From NCBI GenBank assembly GCA_964036045.1, contig OZ038382.1, positions 150,858,961 to 150,922,960 of the forward strand: a DNA stretch of 64,000 nt, given 5' to 3'. The first letter of the stretch is position 1. Each line of letters opens with the position of its first letter. Shown here one piece after another: positions 32,201 through 43,051 of this stretch. The stretch is from Eutreptiella sp. 'Long Island Sound 2002'. Lineage: Eukaryota > Euglenozoa > Euglenophyceae > Eutreptiales > Eutreptiaceae. The notes beneath the pieces are model-generated. The model was not told the DNA's origin, did not search any database, and worked only from the letters and a program-made list of their open reading frames with translations. A program made the position numbers and the translations under genes.

Positions 32201-33298
32201 TTACAACGCTGCCAGCTCCGCCTCCGTCTTGGCCCTCTCCTCAGCGACCTTCCGTCGCGCGGCCTCGATGGCGTCCTTCCTGGCGGCGTCCGCTTGGGCC
32301 TTGGCCGTTGCCTCGGCGTGGGCCCTTTCCTCCGCCTCCTTCTTTGCCCTCTCTTGGGCAAGCGCCTCTTCCAGCGCTTTCACCTCGGCCTCCTTACGGA
32401 CAATGGCCTCCTGGGCCTGGCGGGCTTCCTCGGCGGCTGCCGCCACCTCACCCCTGACCCGGGCAGTCGCTGCCTCCTGGGCGGCTGAAGCCGTGAGTCC
32501 GGCCGCAATGGCCGCCACGGTCGAGGCGTGGAAGGCCATGCCTGTGCCCCAATCTGTGGCCTCCTCCTGGGCGATGCCAACGGCGCCCTCCACGGCAGCG
32601 TTCTGCTGTGTGGCCCGTTGCCGGGCAACGCGAAGGTTGCAGGGCACCCCACAGGCGCGCTCGCAGGCGCGGGACACGTCCCTTTGGTCGGGAGCGACGC
32701 TGCTGCTGGAGCTGGCCCGGTCGGCGGGCATCCTCCCACGGTGGGCCGACTCCACGTTGCTGCTGGGGCCTGACTTCCTCAGGTGCAGCGGACAGGGCTT
32801 GGCCTTGGCCTGCTTGGCGACTTCGAGGAAGTCGCCAAGGGTGGTGTGACCGGGTTGGTGACCGCCACTGGCCCGTTGGGGGCTGGGGGCTGGGGTTCCG
32901 CCCTTGGCGCCTTGGGCGGCTTCGTCGGCCAGGGATTCCTGGTACTCCCGCCATTTCTTGTCCCGCTTCCTGTCCCCGGCAGAACGCTCCTCCTTCCCAG
33001 GAGACGCGCTGCTGCTGCGGCCCTGCAGCGTGCGCTCGTTCCCCGGCTCCGGGAACTTCTTTCCGATCATGTCCCACATGGAGACGTTGATCGTGGCGCC
33101 CGACGGGTACTCGTCGGGGTTCTCGTCCTCATCAATCCCGTCGGGGCGCAGCCCTTCGCCGGGCCTGTCTGGGCGGGTCCAGACCCTCCAGTGCTTGCGG
33201 CGGAAGCGATAGGCGTATCTTTCCACCCGCAGCCAGTCTTCCACTGCCTGCAGGCAGTCGGCGCCCATATGGTCGCGGAGCTCGAAGCTCCCGGGCAT
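29051..33298 (-). pseudogene. gag: Element A gag (broken)
   Basis: Homologue of B gag on the minus strand, starting at ATG 33298 (MPGSFELR). It has the Ala/Glu coiled coil, a Gly/Pro stretch (about 31600-31430), the capsid domain (about 30510-29960) and a CX2CX8HX4C knuckle near 29430-29377. Unlike B, A keeps the C that holds the N-terminal and coiled-coil parts in one frame. Breaks: TAA at 32201-32203; a TGA shortly after, near 32130; a frameshift near 31650; TAG 29956-29958 for a Trp; and a frameshift near 29665. It ends with TAG 29051-29053 followed by CGG, the conserved gag-pol stop; a second copy of this junction is at 25005 because of the 382-bp repeat. Confidence 0.85.
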
Positions 33299-33647
33299 GC
33301 CGCCTTTGCACTGGGGATTGCTGTGGCTGTAGTGCTGCCCCCACACCAACCCACGTAGTAGGCGCACCGCATGGGGGTGGGGCAGCGCTCACGTCTTGCC
33401 CGCCTCCTGCCAATTCATTATCGTTCCCCTCGATGAACTAGGCCTGGGGGTGGCTGTTGAGCTAGGTGATGTAGCTGGGAGTGCGGTCGGTGCTGGTCGG
33501 CCGAAGGAACTCGCTGATGGCGGAGTTCCGGTCGCTACACCTCCTTCACTGACTCGGCGCTGTTGCCAGGCGGCGCAGCGAAGTCTGTGGTGCTCGGGGT
33601 TCAGGTGGCCCCGAGTGGCACGCGAGGGATGAGTAACCCCGCGGCGG
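33299..33647 (-). other. Element A leader between primer site and gag
   Basis: Homologous to the beginning and end of the B leader but without B's long GCAGC-rich stretch. No gene is seen. Confidence 0.6.
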
Positions 33648-33658
33648 TGAAACGCTTT
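33648..33658 (-). promoter_or_regulatory. Element A primer binding site, self-priming type
   Basis: Minus-strand AAAGCGTTTCA starts at the first base after the LTR. It is the perfect complement of TGAAACGCTTT in the LTR at 33773-33783. Same arrangement and sequence as B. Confidence 0.7.
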
Positions 33659-36600
33659 TGACGCGTTCCCGTGGGGGGCCTGGCCACAGGACGCTGCGGC
33701 GGACACGCACAAGCAAGCAGGCAGGCAAAGCACTGCGCTCACAAGGGCATCCTCATGCTCGTGTCATGTGACAAAGCGTTTCAGGATCCTTGCCACTCTG
33801 AAACAAGAGAACAAAAGTATGTACAGCAACACATCAGGATATGTACACATGGGGTTAAGACTGGACTGGGATAAGGGCATCACAGGACAATAGACACTCA
33901 ATCCCAACTCATATCCCAATCCCAGGTCCGTCCCTCTGGGTGGCTGGCAGGGGCAGGGGCTCAAACACAACACATGCCCTACTCAGTCCTGACCCTGAAA
34001 CCCTGCCAATAGGGGAGGGTGTCCCACCCAGCCAAAGGCGAGTTCCTGGGAACCAAGGGGCTCCACGGCCAACCGACAGTGGCTCCCTATGCTCCCCCAA
34101 CGGCGGGTCCCCAACCCCCATCTGACCCAGAGATAAGGCCCCGCCATTATCTTCTAGGAGTTGGTAGCTGAAAACGGGCTGTTTCAGCCCAAACTGATAT
34201 TAGCTCCGAAAACTCCAAAATTGACCCCTTGTCCGGACCCACCAGAGGTAGGGATGCGGCAACTGACCCTATGCCCTTCGCGTACGAACTCACTGGAGCC
34301 CTCACCCAATCTGGTTCACTCTGAAGTCCCGGCATCAGGGCACCACAGGTTCATCAAGTGGGGTCATGATGCCAAAATCACCAAAATTGGCGTCATTCCC
34401 ACGGGTGATTCGCCCGGCCAGGGCAAGGCCAATGACTCACAGGATAGGAGGCAGGACTTAGGACCTATATCTGGGTGTACAATTTGGGATTGGTTCTGGA
34501 CTCCTCATTGGCAGAGAGATATGGGGCCGCCAATTGACCACACGGGGGGCTAAAATTGGGGTCTCAAAAGGGGGTCATTTTGGCTGCTCAAAATGAGCCA
34601 AAGTTGGGGGTCCCCCCAATAGTATATCTCCACGCCGGCGTGGAGATCGGATCCGCCATTCGGGACACATTATCCGGCAGGAGTCCAACAAAGACTCCCA
34701 TGTCCTTGGCTCTCAAAGATCTCTATGCCATTCGGCGTGGTGACAATCCAAATTGGGTCCACAATTGCCAAAATGGGAAAATCGGTCGTCTCGGTTGACC
34801 GTCCAGGGTAGGAAACCTTGGTGATATTGACGCGCCAAGCCTTGATTCACAACCCTTGATATCCCCTTTGGTCCCATGCCCTGGGTTATGGCTTGCTGTC
34901 ACACTGGCTGCTTGCTGTTCATCGAGGGGATGAACACGCAGATGGGGCAGAAAGCAGCATGCGGTGCAATGGGGGAGATCATGGATCGCACCAAAAGTTC
35001 AATAACTGCGGATGAGCAGGAGGAGCAAATACGAAACTCAATGGTGTTCGAGCCTTGGTCATATGCTACAATATTCCCCACTTGCTCATGGCTAGATCCC
35101 GTGCCCCATGGAGATATGGTAGTTCCAATATGGCACACAATGGCAAAAACGGGAAAATTTGGCGAAAATGGCCCGCACACATGATTCCATATCTCCATGG
35201 CCACGGTGAGGATGCTTTAAACCAAAGATGCTATAGACACATGGGACTTAGGTCCCAATATATGCCACTTGCCGACCCTCATGGTCGCCTCCAGCTTTTT
35301 TCCCCATTGAAGGGAAAGTGACACACAAATGGGGGAGAATGGCAACATACCCCAAATTGGGTGACTCACAACTCTCCCTTCGAGAGGAGAGGCCACATGG
35401 GGAAACACCCCATTCGATGCGAGTCTATGTGCCCTGACCGAATTGCCCTTAGCCTTGGTCAAGTGGCGCACGCAACCTCGGGGGCGAAATCAGGGGGAGA
35501 AGCGGTTTGTGGCCATTCTGGGCGAAACGGCCAAAATTCATTCAAAAGTGGTCCCTCCAAATATCGTATCTCCGTATCACAAGAGAAAGGAGCCTCGGGC
35601 TTTTGCATGGATGCAAACCGAAGCTTTGCTTCCCTTTTGCAACAAGGATTGAGGTTCAAAGCATAATGGAAACATTTTCAACACCTCAATCCTTGAAGCA
35701 CACTATTAATGGGAAAAAGTGCATATATCCGTGATATTGGCATGTACATATCTTTGGGTCATGGAGGACCAAAAATATGAGCAAACACCTTTGGAGTAGG
35801 CCCATAGTAGGTGCCTTCAAATATGGCCACTATGGTTAGATTGTCTCCGCACACTCGTGTCGTTAGTGCTTGCATATGAGCGCGTGTGCAAAGAGGCAGT
35901 ATGGCACGCGTCCTCACTAGGCGAAATTATATAAAATAGAAGACAAGGTTGTAAAAATCAACCAAGCCATCCACAATGTTTCTCGTGGTCTCTACTTTAC
36001 ATGTTGCCTTGGTTCGAGGCTGAACTCCCCATAGGCTTCGAGTGCGAGCCTTGGGGGTTTGGCCATTTTGGCCTAATTTTCGACCAAAATTTGCCCTCTT
36101 CCGAAAATAGAGTTTCGGTACGCATTGAATTGCGTGGAGCCATCGTTGAGTTGGCTCAAAAAACGAAAATGACCTAGGGCTTTTGGTCTTGTGAGCATTG
36201 TGTTCGGCAATTAACGTTCATGCTCACAAGGTCACAAAGTTAGCGCTTGCGCACGCAAACGACTTGGGTTTGCGAAACCCATAGGCTGCCTAGAACATCC
36301 TCATTGCCCTCTTCCCCATGCAAAGTGATATGCCCACATGAAAGGGGCATGAATGAAAGACATAGGGGGGAGTGGTAAGGTTCTGTCCGAACTCATGGTC
36401 CTTGAGAACCATGAGTTTGCACGATCGACGGAAAGCCTTGCGCGTTGATTTTCTCGAAGACGCAACGGCGAAACATTCTGGTGAACACACCAGATGAAAG
36501 TACAAAGGAAATCTTCTAGATCCAGCCCTTAAGTTCTCTTAGAACCTCAAAGATACTCAAGGAAAATCCCTCACAAAACTCGCCACGGAGAAGCGACGAA

Positions 36601-36913
36601 AGCGCGCGAACAGGCGACAACAGGCGGCGATTTCACGACAATTAGAAATCGCGGTAGAAGTCGGGTATTTCACCGATTTCCGACCGAAACTCGCCTAGGA
36701 CAATAAAATTATGGTAATTCTACATCGATTTATTGGTTAGAAATCAGATTCCAGATTTCGCGGATTAGAGAACAGGGATATCCCGCTGACGGCCGGTGTC
36801 AACGGCTTCCACACGGGTGTGACGGCTCACAGGCCTCCGGGCCATGGGCCATAACGGGTGTGACGGCTTACAGGCCTCCAGGCCATGGGCCATAGGTTCT
36901 GGGTACCGCTTCA
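33659..36913 (-). repeat. Element A 5' LTR (3255 bp)
   Basis: On the minus strand it begins TGAAGCGGTACCCAG at 36913 and ends GCGTCA at 33659. Its first 35 bases equal the visible 3' LTR at 1-35. The first ~19 bases and the last ~1.1 kb (33659-34760) match the B LTR, but the middle 2 kb is different sequence, so the two LTRs are mosaics with different U3 regions. A 41-bp unit is tandemly duplicated near the outer end. Confidence 0.85.
36814..36895. repeat. Tandem 41-bp duplication in element A LTR
   Basis: Two units beginning CGGGTGTGACGGCT at 36814 and 36855, differing at a few bases. Confidence 0.85.
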
Positions 36914-38340
36914 CCATCTCTCTTTGAGGCGGGACTCTTTCTCTTTGGGATAGGACAATCTCACCATGTGTCAAATGTGCTCTTATTGTGCCCGGGATAT
37001 CTCTCCATGTGCACTCTCTCTGCGGGCTGGGTCTAGGTCTCTTCATGTGATCCGGGGCATCTTCTTACCCAAGCACTGTTGCCCAATCTCTCTGGGAGTA
37101 GCATGCATTGAATCGGTTCGGTGTCATACAAACATGCAATTAGGCAATGTTGGTTTCACATGTCCATGTGTGGATGGTCTCTAGTGCACATGACGGTTGT
37201 GGTTGCCTATGCCATCGGGTCCCAAGGAATTAGGCACCAAGTGGTGGGACCGATTGGCATGCCCAAGCATGTGAGGGCATGAGACATATGTCGTGTGTTG
37301 GCTTTACATTTTGTTCGTGCCTTTGGTGCGCGATACTCTAACCGCAGGAGCCCAGCAATTGGTATGCAGCATAGATTAAACAGGTGAGTTTTGGTGGGGT
37401 GGCCCTTCTTGATGTCTTGTTCGCGAACAGCAAGTAAACCTGCCAAGTCTATTCACTTGCTGGCCATTGTGTATGTTATTGCTAAGTGATAGGCAACCGG
37501 CGTCCGGTGTGATGTAGCGAGGTATTGCCAGCATGATGATATATGGACTGTGTCACACATGCCAGGTGTCAGGTATTGCCATGAGGTCACTCTCCTGACT
37601 CATATTTGGTGATCCTCATTGCAAGCGCCTTATTTGTGATCATTGGTGATTCATGAGTGTGGACAAGTCATGTTTGCTGCCATGCCGTATTTTGTGTTCA
37701 TGGAGGCCATGGTGTCACACTTGATCCACGGTGGGACATTCCTCATATTTGGAGCTCATGTTTCTCAATTCCAGTTTTTGCCGTCTTGTAGGTAATGGTG
37801 AGGATGGGCCATGTGGTCCACGCTTATGTTGAATCCGATGATGCCATTGTGTCGTGTCTCATTTCTTTGTGTTCCGCCATGTGCCATATGGACCTCATTA
37901 ATGTCATTTTGTCGCGCATGACCTCAATGTCATTTTCCTCAATGTGTTGAACCGATGTTGTGTTCGCATGGCGTCATATGTCCGTAGTTCGAATGTGCAT
38001 GCTATATAAAATCGATTATTGGAGTAGGGAGGCAACATCGTCTTCGATAATCGCATACTCTATTCCAGGGCTTCACTTATACTTCTGTTTCTGCCTCTCC
38101 CTTTGCCCGACATTGCTTCATTTGTTCCCCTCTCCATGATCATGTCCATGTATTGATGAGGTTACACTCAATTCAATTTGGTGATCGGTTATTTGGATTC
38201 ACTGGTCAAGCTCATTTGAATTCATTGATCAAGTGTTTGGTTCTTATTGCAAGGGTTGCCAAGGGTGTACCTCCAGGATTTGTTTGGATTGTGTTACCAA
38301 GGCTACTTGCAGGAATTTTGGATTTTGGATTTTATGAAGC
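36914..38340 (+). other. Region upstream of element C gag: probable C LTR remnant and leader
   Basis: AT-richer than A and B, with no supported gene. A's LTR ends at 36913, so A appears to have landed in this sequence. By position it should contain the 3' part of C's 5' LTR and the leader, but no second copy of it was found downstream of C, so the LTR boundary is unresolved. Confidence 0.4.
38003..38011 (+). promoter_or_regulatory. TATA-box-like site upstream of element C gag
   Basis: TATATAAAA lies 330 bases before the C gag ATG, a plausible core promoter of C's 5' LTR. Inference from motif and position only. Confidence 0.4.
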
Positions 38341-39447
38341 ATGGAATCACTGGTGAGGTCAAGGACGATGGGAGTCACGGGAAAGAGGGTCGAGAAATCA
38401 AGTATAGGCGGTAGAGCTAGCACTATGGCAGGGGCTGGTCCTGCAGACCGTCTTTTTTGTAGCAGAGGAGTACCTGCTGCCTACCGCCATCCGGGGAGCT
38501 TGGGCCCTCATGAGCCCTGCCCAAGTGGACCCAGGGTCACCATTGTTGAAGCCCGAAAGGAAAGAAGACACTCGGAGAGAAGAGCGGGTGCCGACATGGA
38601 GGACATCGTCACCATTTGTGAAGGATCATGTTGAAAACGTTGCCATCTTAGAGTACCCGCGGAAGAATCGGATGAGATCACGAGTCGCAGCAGCGGCTCA
38701 AAGACTAGGCGCTACCCAAATGCGGTTCGCCAAAACAGTCCAAGGGGGATGCGGAAACGGCGATTGAAATGACGCCGACCCCCGTCCACCGGATGTTCAG
38801 TGCTTTGTCGGACTCCGAGGGATATCATACTTGTTACCCTTCGGATGATGCCGGCGCAGGGCCAGATTTCCCGGCAGGGCGGTCGCATACCGCCCCAAAT
38901 CCTGAACTTGCTCATGATGCAGAACGGGAATCATTGCTGCGAAGGGCAGCCACCACCATTGTCCCGAGACACACGGGCAATGGTGAAGAAATGAGGATAG
39001 ACGGTGACGCGACAGGCGACACCGTCATGGGTGAGGGCGAAGAGTGTGGAGCTCCAGGGAAGCTGCCACAGGATTGTGCAGGAGATGACTGTCATACTCA
39101 CGAGGACATCAAGAAGGCGGCGTGCGGATAAGCGGGGAGTGGAGATCACTGCCATTGCCATCATGTGGACTTCCTCATCGGAAGTTATCCCCGGGTGGGC
39201 AAAGATGCCCTTATTCAGAAGATCAACAAGTTGGATGACACCACCTCTAGAATCTTTGAGGACCAGGCCATCTTCGACAACGGTCTGAAGACAATTTGAT
39301 CACACCGAGAGGAGTACGAGGCCAAGTTGGAGAGCATGTTGGTACAGCAGCAACGGGTGGTGGACAACATGATCAAGTACTTGGAGACAGTCGAGAACAG
39401 GATGAGGAAGTTGGAGAAGTGTGGAGGAATCCCAACGCCCGTCCTCA
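38341..39447 (+). pseudogene. gag: Element C gag, N-terminal part
   Basis: Begins with ATG (MESLVRSRTMGVTG), matching F gag at 60598 (MQNLVRSKTIGVTG), and tracks the F protein through the PHEPCP and ADMEDI segments, an acidic middle and a coiled-coil-like stretch (KLESMLVQQQRVVDNM, 39319-39375) before the transposon insertion. The match to F needs several frame changes, so it is not functional. The equivalent region is missing from A and B, whose gag N-termini differ. Confidence 0.75.
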
Positions 39448-39453
39448 CCTAGG
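39448..39453. repeat. CCTAGG at left end of TIR transposon (possible target duplication)
   Basis: The same hexamer flanks the other end at 43046-43051. Because it is a palindrome it could be a 6-bp duplication or partly the ends of the inverted repeat. Confidence 0.5.
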
Positions 39454-39690
39454 CTTTTAGGGCAGGTATGTTTCCTTAAATGGTCTTGTTTTTTATCCCC
39501 GGGTGCCCCAATGCTTTTTTGGTTCTTATGCCTCTCACTATGTGTACTACATACAATGATTAGGATGATCCAAATTAAGTTGAGGTAATCCTCCATCCTA
39601 TGTCTGATAATTCTGAGCCAAACTAATTGTCCCGTGTGGTGGCTCCACATTGTGTTGCCATGCGAAGGGCCATTTCGAATTTGGAGAACA
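39454..39690 (+). repeat. Left terminal inverted repeat
   Basis: Pairs with 42809-43045; shared landmarks include CCCGGGTGCC, ACTACATACAATGA and TTGTCCCGTGTGGTGGCTCC. Confidence 0.85.
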
Positions 39691-40122
39691 CCAACACCTA
39701 TGATTTTAGCAGCTGTTTTTTCCCAAAATTCAAAATCATGCATTTTCAGAACCGCGATATCAAACTGTACACAGTAGTACTGTTGTTTTTATGTTTTCTC
39801 AAATTTTTATTACAATTATGCTGTCGCTGAAGCTGGAGCCGCAGATAAACTGTCAGCAACTGCCGCGTACGCGAGTTTAATGAAATTGAAGTGGCCCCAA
39901 ATATTTGGTGTTTCACTCTCACTTGAGTTAGGCAAAGCCGCAACCGACCTCAAACCCTGCACTCAATGTGGACACTGGCCAATGCTCGGGATGTCTATTC
40001 CATGTGCTTCAAAGTATCGATTTCGCCCTGAAAGTGGGCCTCATCAGCAAAACATAGCTCTACAGGACAGGCAACCATCATTCATGTACAGTGTGTGCTG
40101 CACATTGTTTCATGCCACATAA

Positions 40123-41588
40123 TCACAATAAATGCAACTCGTGGATGTTACAGCGCCAAACAAACACCAAGGTTGTTGCGACGCACTTCATTCTCAGCGC
40201 TGTGCGCGCGTGTCTCCTGAATAATTTACGAAGCGAGGCCAAAGGCTTCAAAATCGCAAATAAACGTGTTTTACCCTTCAAGAAAGAGTCATAGTTTGGA
40301 AGGCATGGATGATCACCCATATGAAAAAGAGACAATCGACCTTGATTTGTGATTTCTTTACGCCTGCCTGGGTCCTGCAAATTCATTTGTAATTTCGAAA
40401 AACATTTTTAGGCCCGTTCCATGGCTCAACAATGTGGGACCATTGGACGAGCCACAAAGAACAAGTGAAGGCAACACTGATACGGAAGCAAAGCACACAT
40501 GGGGGCATGTGAGTGCTCACTGAGGTTGTACTTGTGGAACCATGTGCCAGTACATGCTTGGCACGGACGCCTGCCGCTGTGCGTTCTGGCTTTTTGTTTG
40601 AGACTCCTCAAACGCTTTGTTAAATTTTTCTATGAACTCAACAACCTTTTTCATATTGTTTCGGAGGTCCTGAAATTGGCTGCTCAGTCTCACGATTTTC
40701 TGATGCACGGCGCGCGTAAACTGACTTGAAGAGCCACCCATTGCTGTGTCTCGACCTTTATCACCAACCAACTCCAACGTAATAGAGCCAAGAGTCCTGT
40801 TGCTCCAAAGAAGCATAAAGGCAAAGGTTCAGGCATTGCCTTTTAGATGCATGGAGTACCCGTTGTGTAATTGGATGACTGGCTTGCGCAAAGGAATTTC
40901 TGTACACATACCATTGCCTGCGTTGACTGAAATACGCCTTTCAATACCAATTGGCATGCAAAACACGGTGGCACTGGGTGGATCACATTCAACAACGACA
41001 TTCTACTCTCTCTTCAAACCGTAATGAAGCCGGCAAATTACAGCACTCTTCAAATCATCCTCAGCAAACTCAGAGGTCACCATCAGGCGTGCGAAGTCTT
41101 TTGTTGTCTCTGAAAGGCCCTGGGACAGACAGAACCCATCATCGGCTTCGTACCAGCGGCAGCTTTTCTGGCGCCGTGAATTTCCGAGCAAGAGAGCCTC
41201 ACGTGCCAATTTCTCTTTATACTGCTTTGACGTCAATGATAGACGCAAGGGCAGGGCTGCTCCTTTCTCAGAATCCGGCACAGTGTGCATGCAGCAGATA
41301 GGAAGTGAAACAATGCCAGCTCCATGCGGAGAATGATCCCAAGCATTGCAAACACTAGTGCAGCAGCAGTGGCACAACATCACCTGCCTCGGACTCCTCT
41401 TCATCTGCATCTTCATCATCAGTATCTCCATCTTGAGACTCTTGTCTATTGCTTCCTACATTGCTCGACTCGCTTTCAGAGTAGCGCCACAGCTGCATAG
41501 ACAGTAAGTGTAGTGAAGCAACAGGTAGCGCAGCGCAATGGGCATTTTTTGGGTTGTGCCCACGCATGGCATGTAGCGACGTGCGCAT
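40123..41588 (-). pseudogene. Possible transposase gene fragments, unrecognised
   Basis: Minus-strand open pieces at 41588-41355, 41431-41003, 40816-40517 and 40386-40123. The 41431-41003 piece reads like real protein (LRLSLTSKQYKEKLAREALL, then WYEADDGFCLSQGL), and 40816-40517 includes an amphipathic helix (NMKKVVEFIEKFNKAFEES). They could be exons or frameshifted parts of one gene. I cannot assign a family or see a DDE triad. Confidence 0.35.
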
Positions 41589-42108
41589 TTACGAGCGACT
41601 GGACGATCCAATTTTTATGTGCCCCCTCACCGACGGCGCATTGCTAATTACAACTACCTCTGCATCTGTATTGGCATTAGAACCACCTTCTGCATCTTCC
41701 CTGGCGTGTTTTCAGGCTTTGCTGGCGGCCTGAAGCATGCACGTCGTCACGTGCGCATTCACGAGCCATGGAATGATCCAAATTTTACGTGCCTCCACAC
41801 TGACGCTGCATTGCTAATTACAACTACCGATGCATCCGTATCGGCATTAGAACCACTCTCGTCACCTTCTGCATCTTTCCTGTCGCGCTTTGGGGCTTTG
41901 CTGGCGACCTGAAGCATGCACGTCGTCACGTGCGCATTCACGAGCTATGGAACGATCCAACTTTTACGTGCCTCCTCATCGACGCTGCATTGCTAATTAC
42001 AACTACCTCTGCATCCATAACGGCATTAGAACCACTCTCGTCACCTTCTGCATCTTCCCTGGCGCGCTTTGAGGCTTCTTGGACGTCCTGCAACAGGCAC
42101 GTTCTGTG
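41581..42108. repeat. Three tandem ~175-bp units inside the TIR transposon
   Basis: Units start GTGCGCATT at 41581, 41751 and 41931 (periods 170 and 180, a length change of about 10 bases). On the minus strand units 2 and 3 encode a related acidic segment (DAEGDESGSNA) followed by VVVISNAAS, so a coding segment or exon may have been multiplied. Confidence 0.85.
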
Positions 42109-42808
42109 TTGCGCATTTCTGTGCATGGAGACGGGCCAGGACCAAAAACAGGCTGAAAAAGTTGTCAAAATCATATGAAATACCTTTTTAGTTCTTGCCA
42201 TGTTGATTTTTGTTTTCAGCAGCCTCCGATCGTCGCTGCAGCAGTGCGCGCACGTGACCGCTGGCCCGCACTGTGTTGCGCTTTTGTTGAGCCACAGGAC
42301 GGGACAAATCTAATATAGTGATTTCATCTGTCCTTACAGCTAATTGTTGCGAATTTCGGCTGCATCCTGCTACCTAGAGATAGAACCCTCAGTGATCATA
42401 GATCAGACACAATATGAACTTCATGTGTACCGAGTTCTGGATGTGTTGTATCATGGTGCATGAATGTGGACCCGAACGACGAGCAAGTAGGCATTTGGGG
42501 CAATGGCAACACACTGGGGACCATCAAGTCATCAAAGTCACGCTTTTGAAGAGCTCGTGTATTGTTCCACATGGAATAGCTATAAACCGTATGAACGAAG
42601 GTTAATCATGGTTTAGGACATGGCGTTTCGGTATTGGCACGTCCCATGGTGCCACATTGTTGAGCCATGAAACGGACCAAAGTATATTTTTCGGACTTCC
42701 AAGTCACTTTGCAGAATCCAGGTAGGGAAATCATGGTTTTGGGAGCCATGGATCATCGCCAACATGAGACGAAGGCAATCAACCTTGATTAGTGTTGTGG
42801 ATGCCGTT

Positions 42809-43045
42809 TTTCGGAAAATTTGAAATGGCCCGTCGCATGGCACCACAGTGTGGAGCCACCACACGGGACAATTGGTTTGGCTCAAAATTATCAGACATAG
42901 GATGGAAGATTACCAAAAATTAATTTGAATCATCCTTTTCATTGTATGTAGTGCACAAAGTGAGAGGCATACAAACCAAAAAAAGGATTGAGGCACCCGG
43001 GAATGTAATATGGGACCATATAGGGAACTGTACCTGCCCTCAAAG
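42809..43045 (-). repeat. Right terminal inverted repeat
   Basis: Reverse complement of 39454-39690, diverged by scattered substitutions and small indels. Confidence 0.85.
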
Positions 43046-43051
43046 CCTAGG
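43046..43051. repeat. CCTAGG at right end of TIR transposon (possible target duplication)
   Basis: Matches 39448-39453. Joining the flanks with one copy gives a continuous match to F gag in the region before the RRVTTLRTA segment. Confidence 0.5.

Larger units (their letters stand above)
1..36913 (-). mobile_element. Element A: Ty3/gypsy chromovirus, minus strand, interrupted by B and E
   Basis: Composite LTR retrotransposon read on the minus strand. Its 5' LTR is at 33659-36913, followed leftward by leader, gag, a TAG, and pol. It is split by insert E (25194-28857) and by element B (2701-21194), then resumes with integrase core and chromodomain, 3' UTR, polypurine tract and the first 35 bases of the 3' LTR at the window edge. 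The two halves join exactly: removing B and one GTTC restores a continuous pol reading across the integrase zinc-finger/core boundary, matching B's own pol. At least five stops, two frameshifts and a changed reverse transcriptase active-site residue make it inactive. The left flank is outside the window, so A's own target duplication cannot be checked. Confidence 0.9.
39454..43045 (-). mobile_element. TIR DNA transposon inserted in element C gag
   Basis: About 3.6 kb bounded by inverted repeats of roughly 240 bp, CTTTTAGGGCAGG on one side and CTTTGAGGGCAGG (reverse complement) on the other, at around 83 percent identity by eye. Gag homology to F stops at the left end and resumes at the right end. 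Coding fragments lie on the minus strand. TIR length resembles MULE or other long-TIR families, but the apparent 6-bp CCTAGG duplication does not fit the usual 9-bp MULE size, and no catalytic motif was recognised. Confidence 0.8.

Noticed and set aside
36914-38340. Calling an exact 5' LTR for element C
   Set aside because: No matching copy was found downstream of 57078, so boundaries would be guesses.
40123-42201. Calling a named transposase from the minus-strand fragments in the TIR transposon
   Set aside because: No DDE motif, zinc finger or family signature could be recognised by eye.
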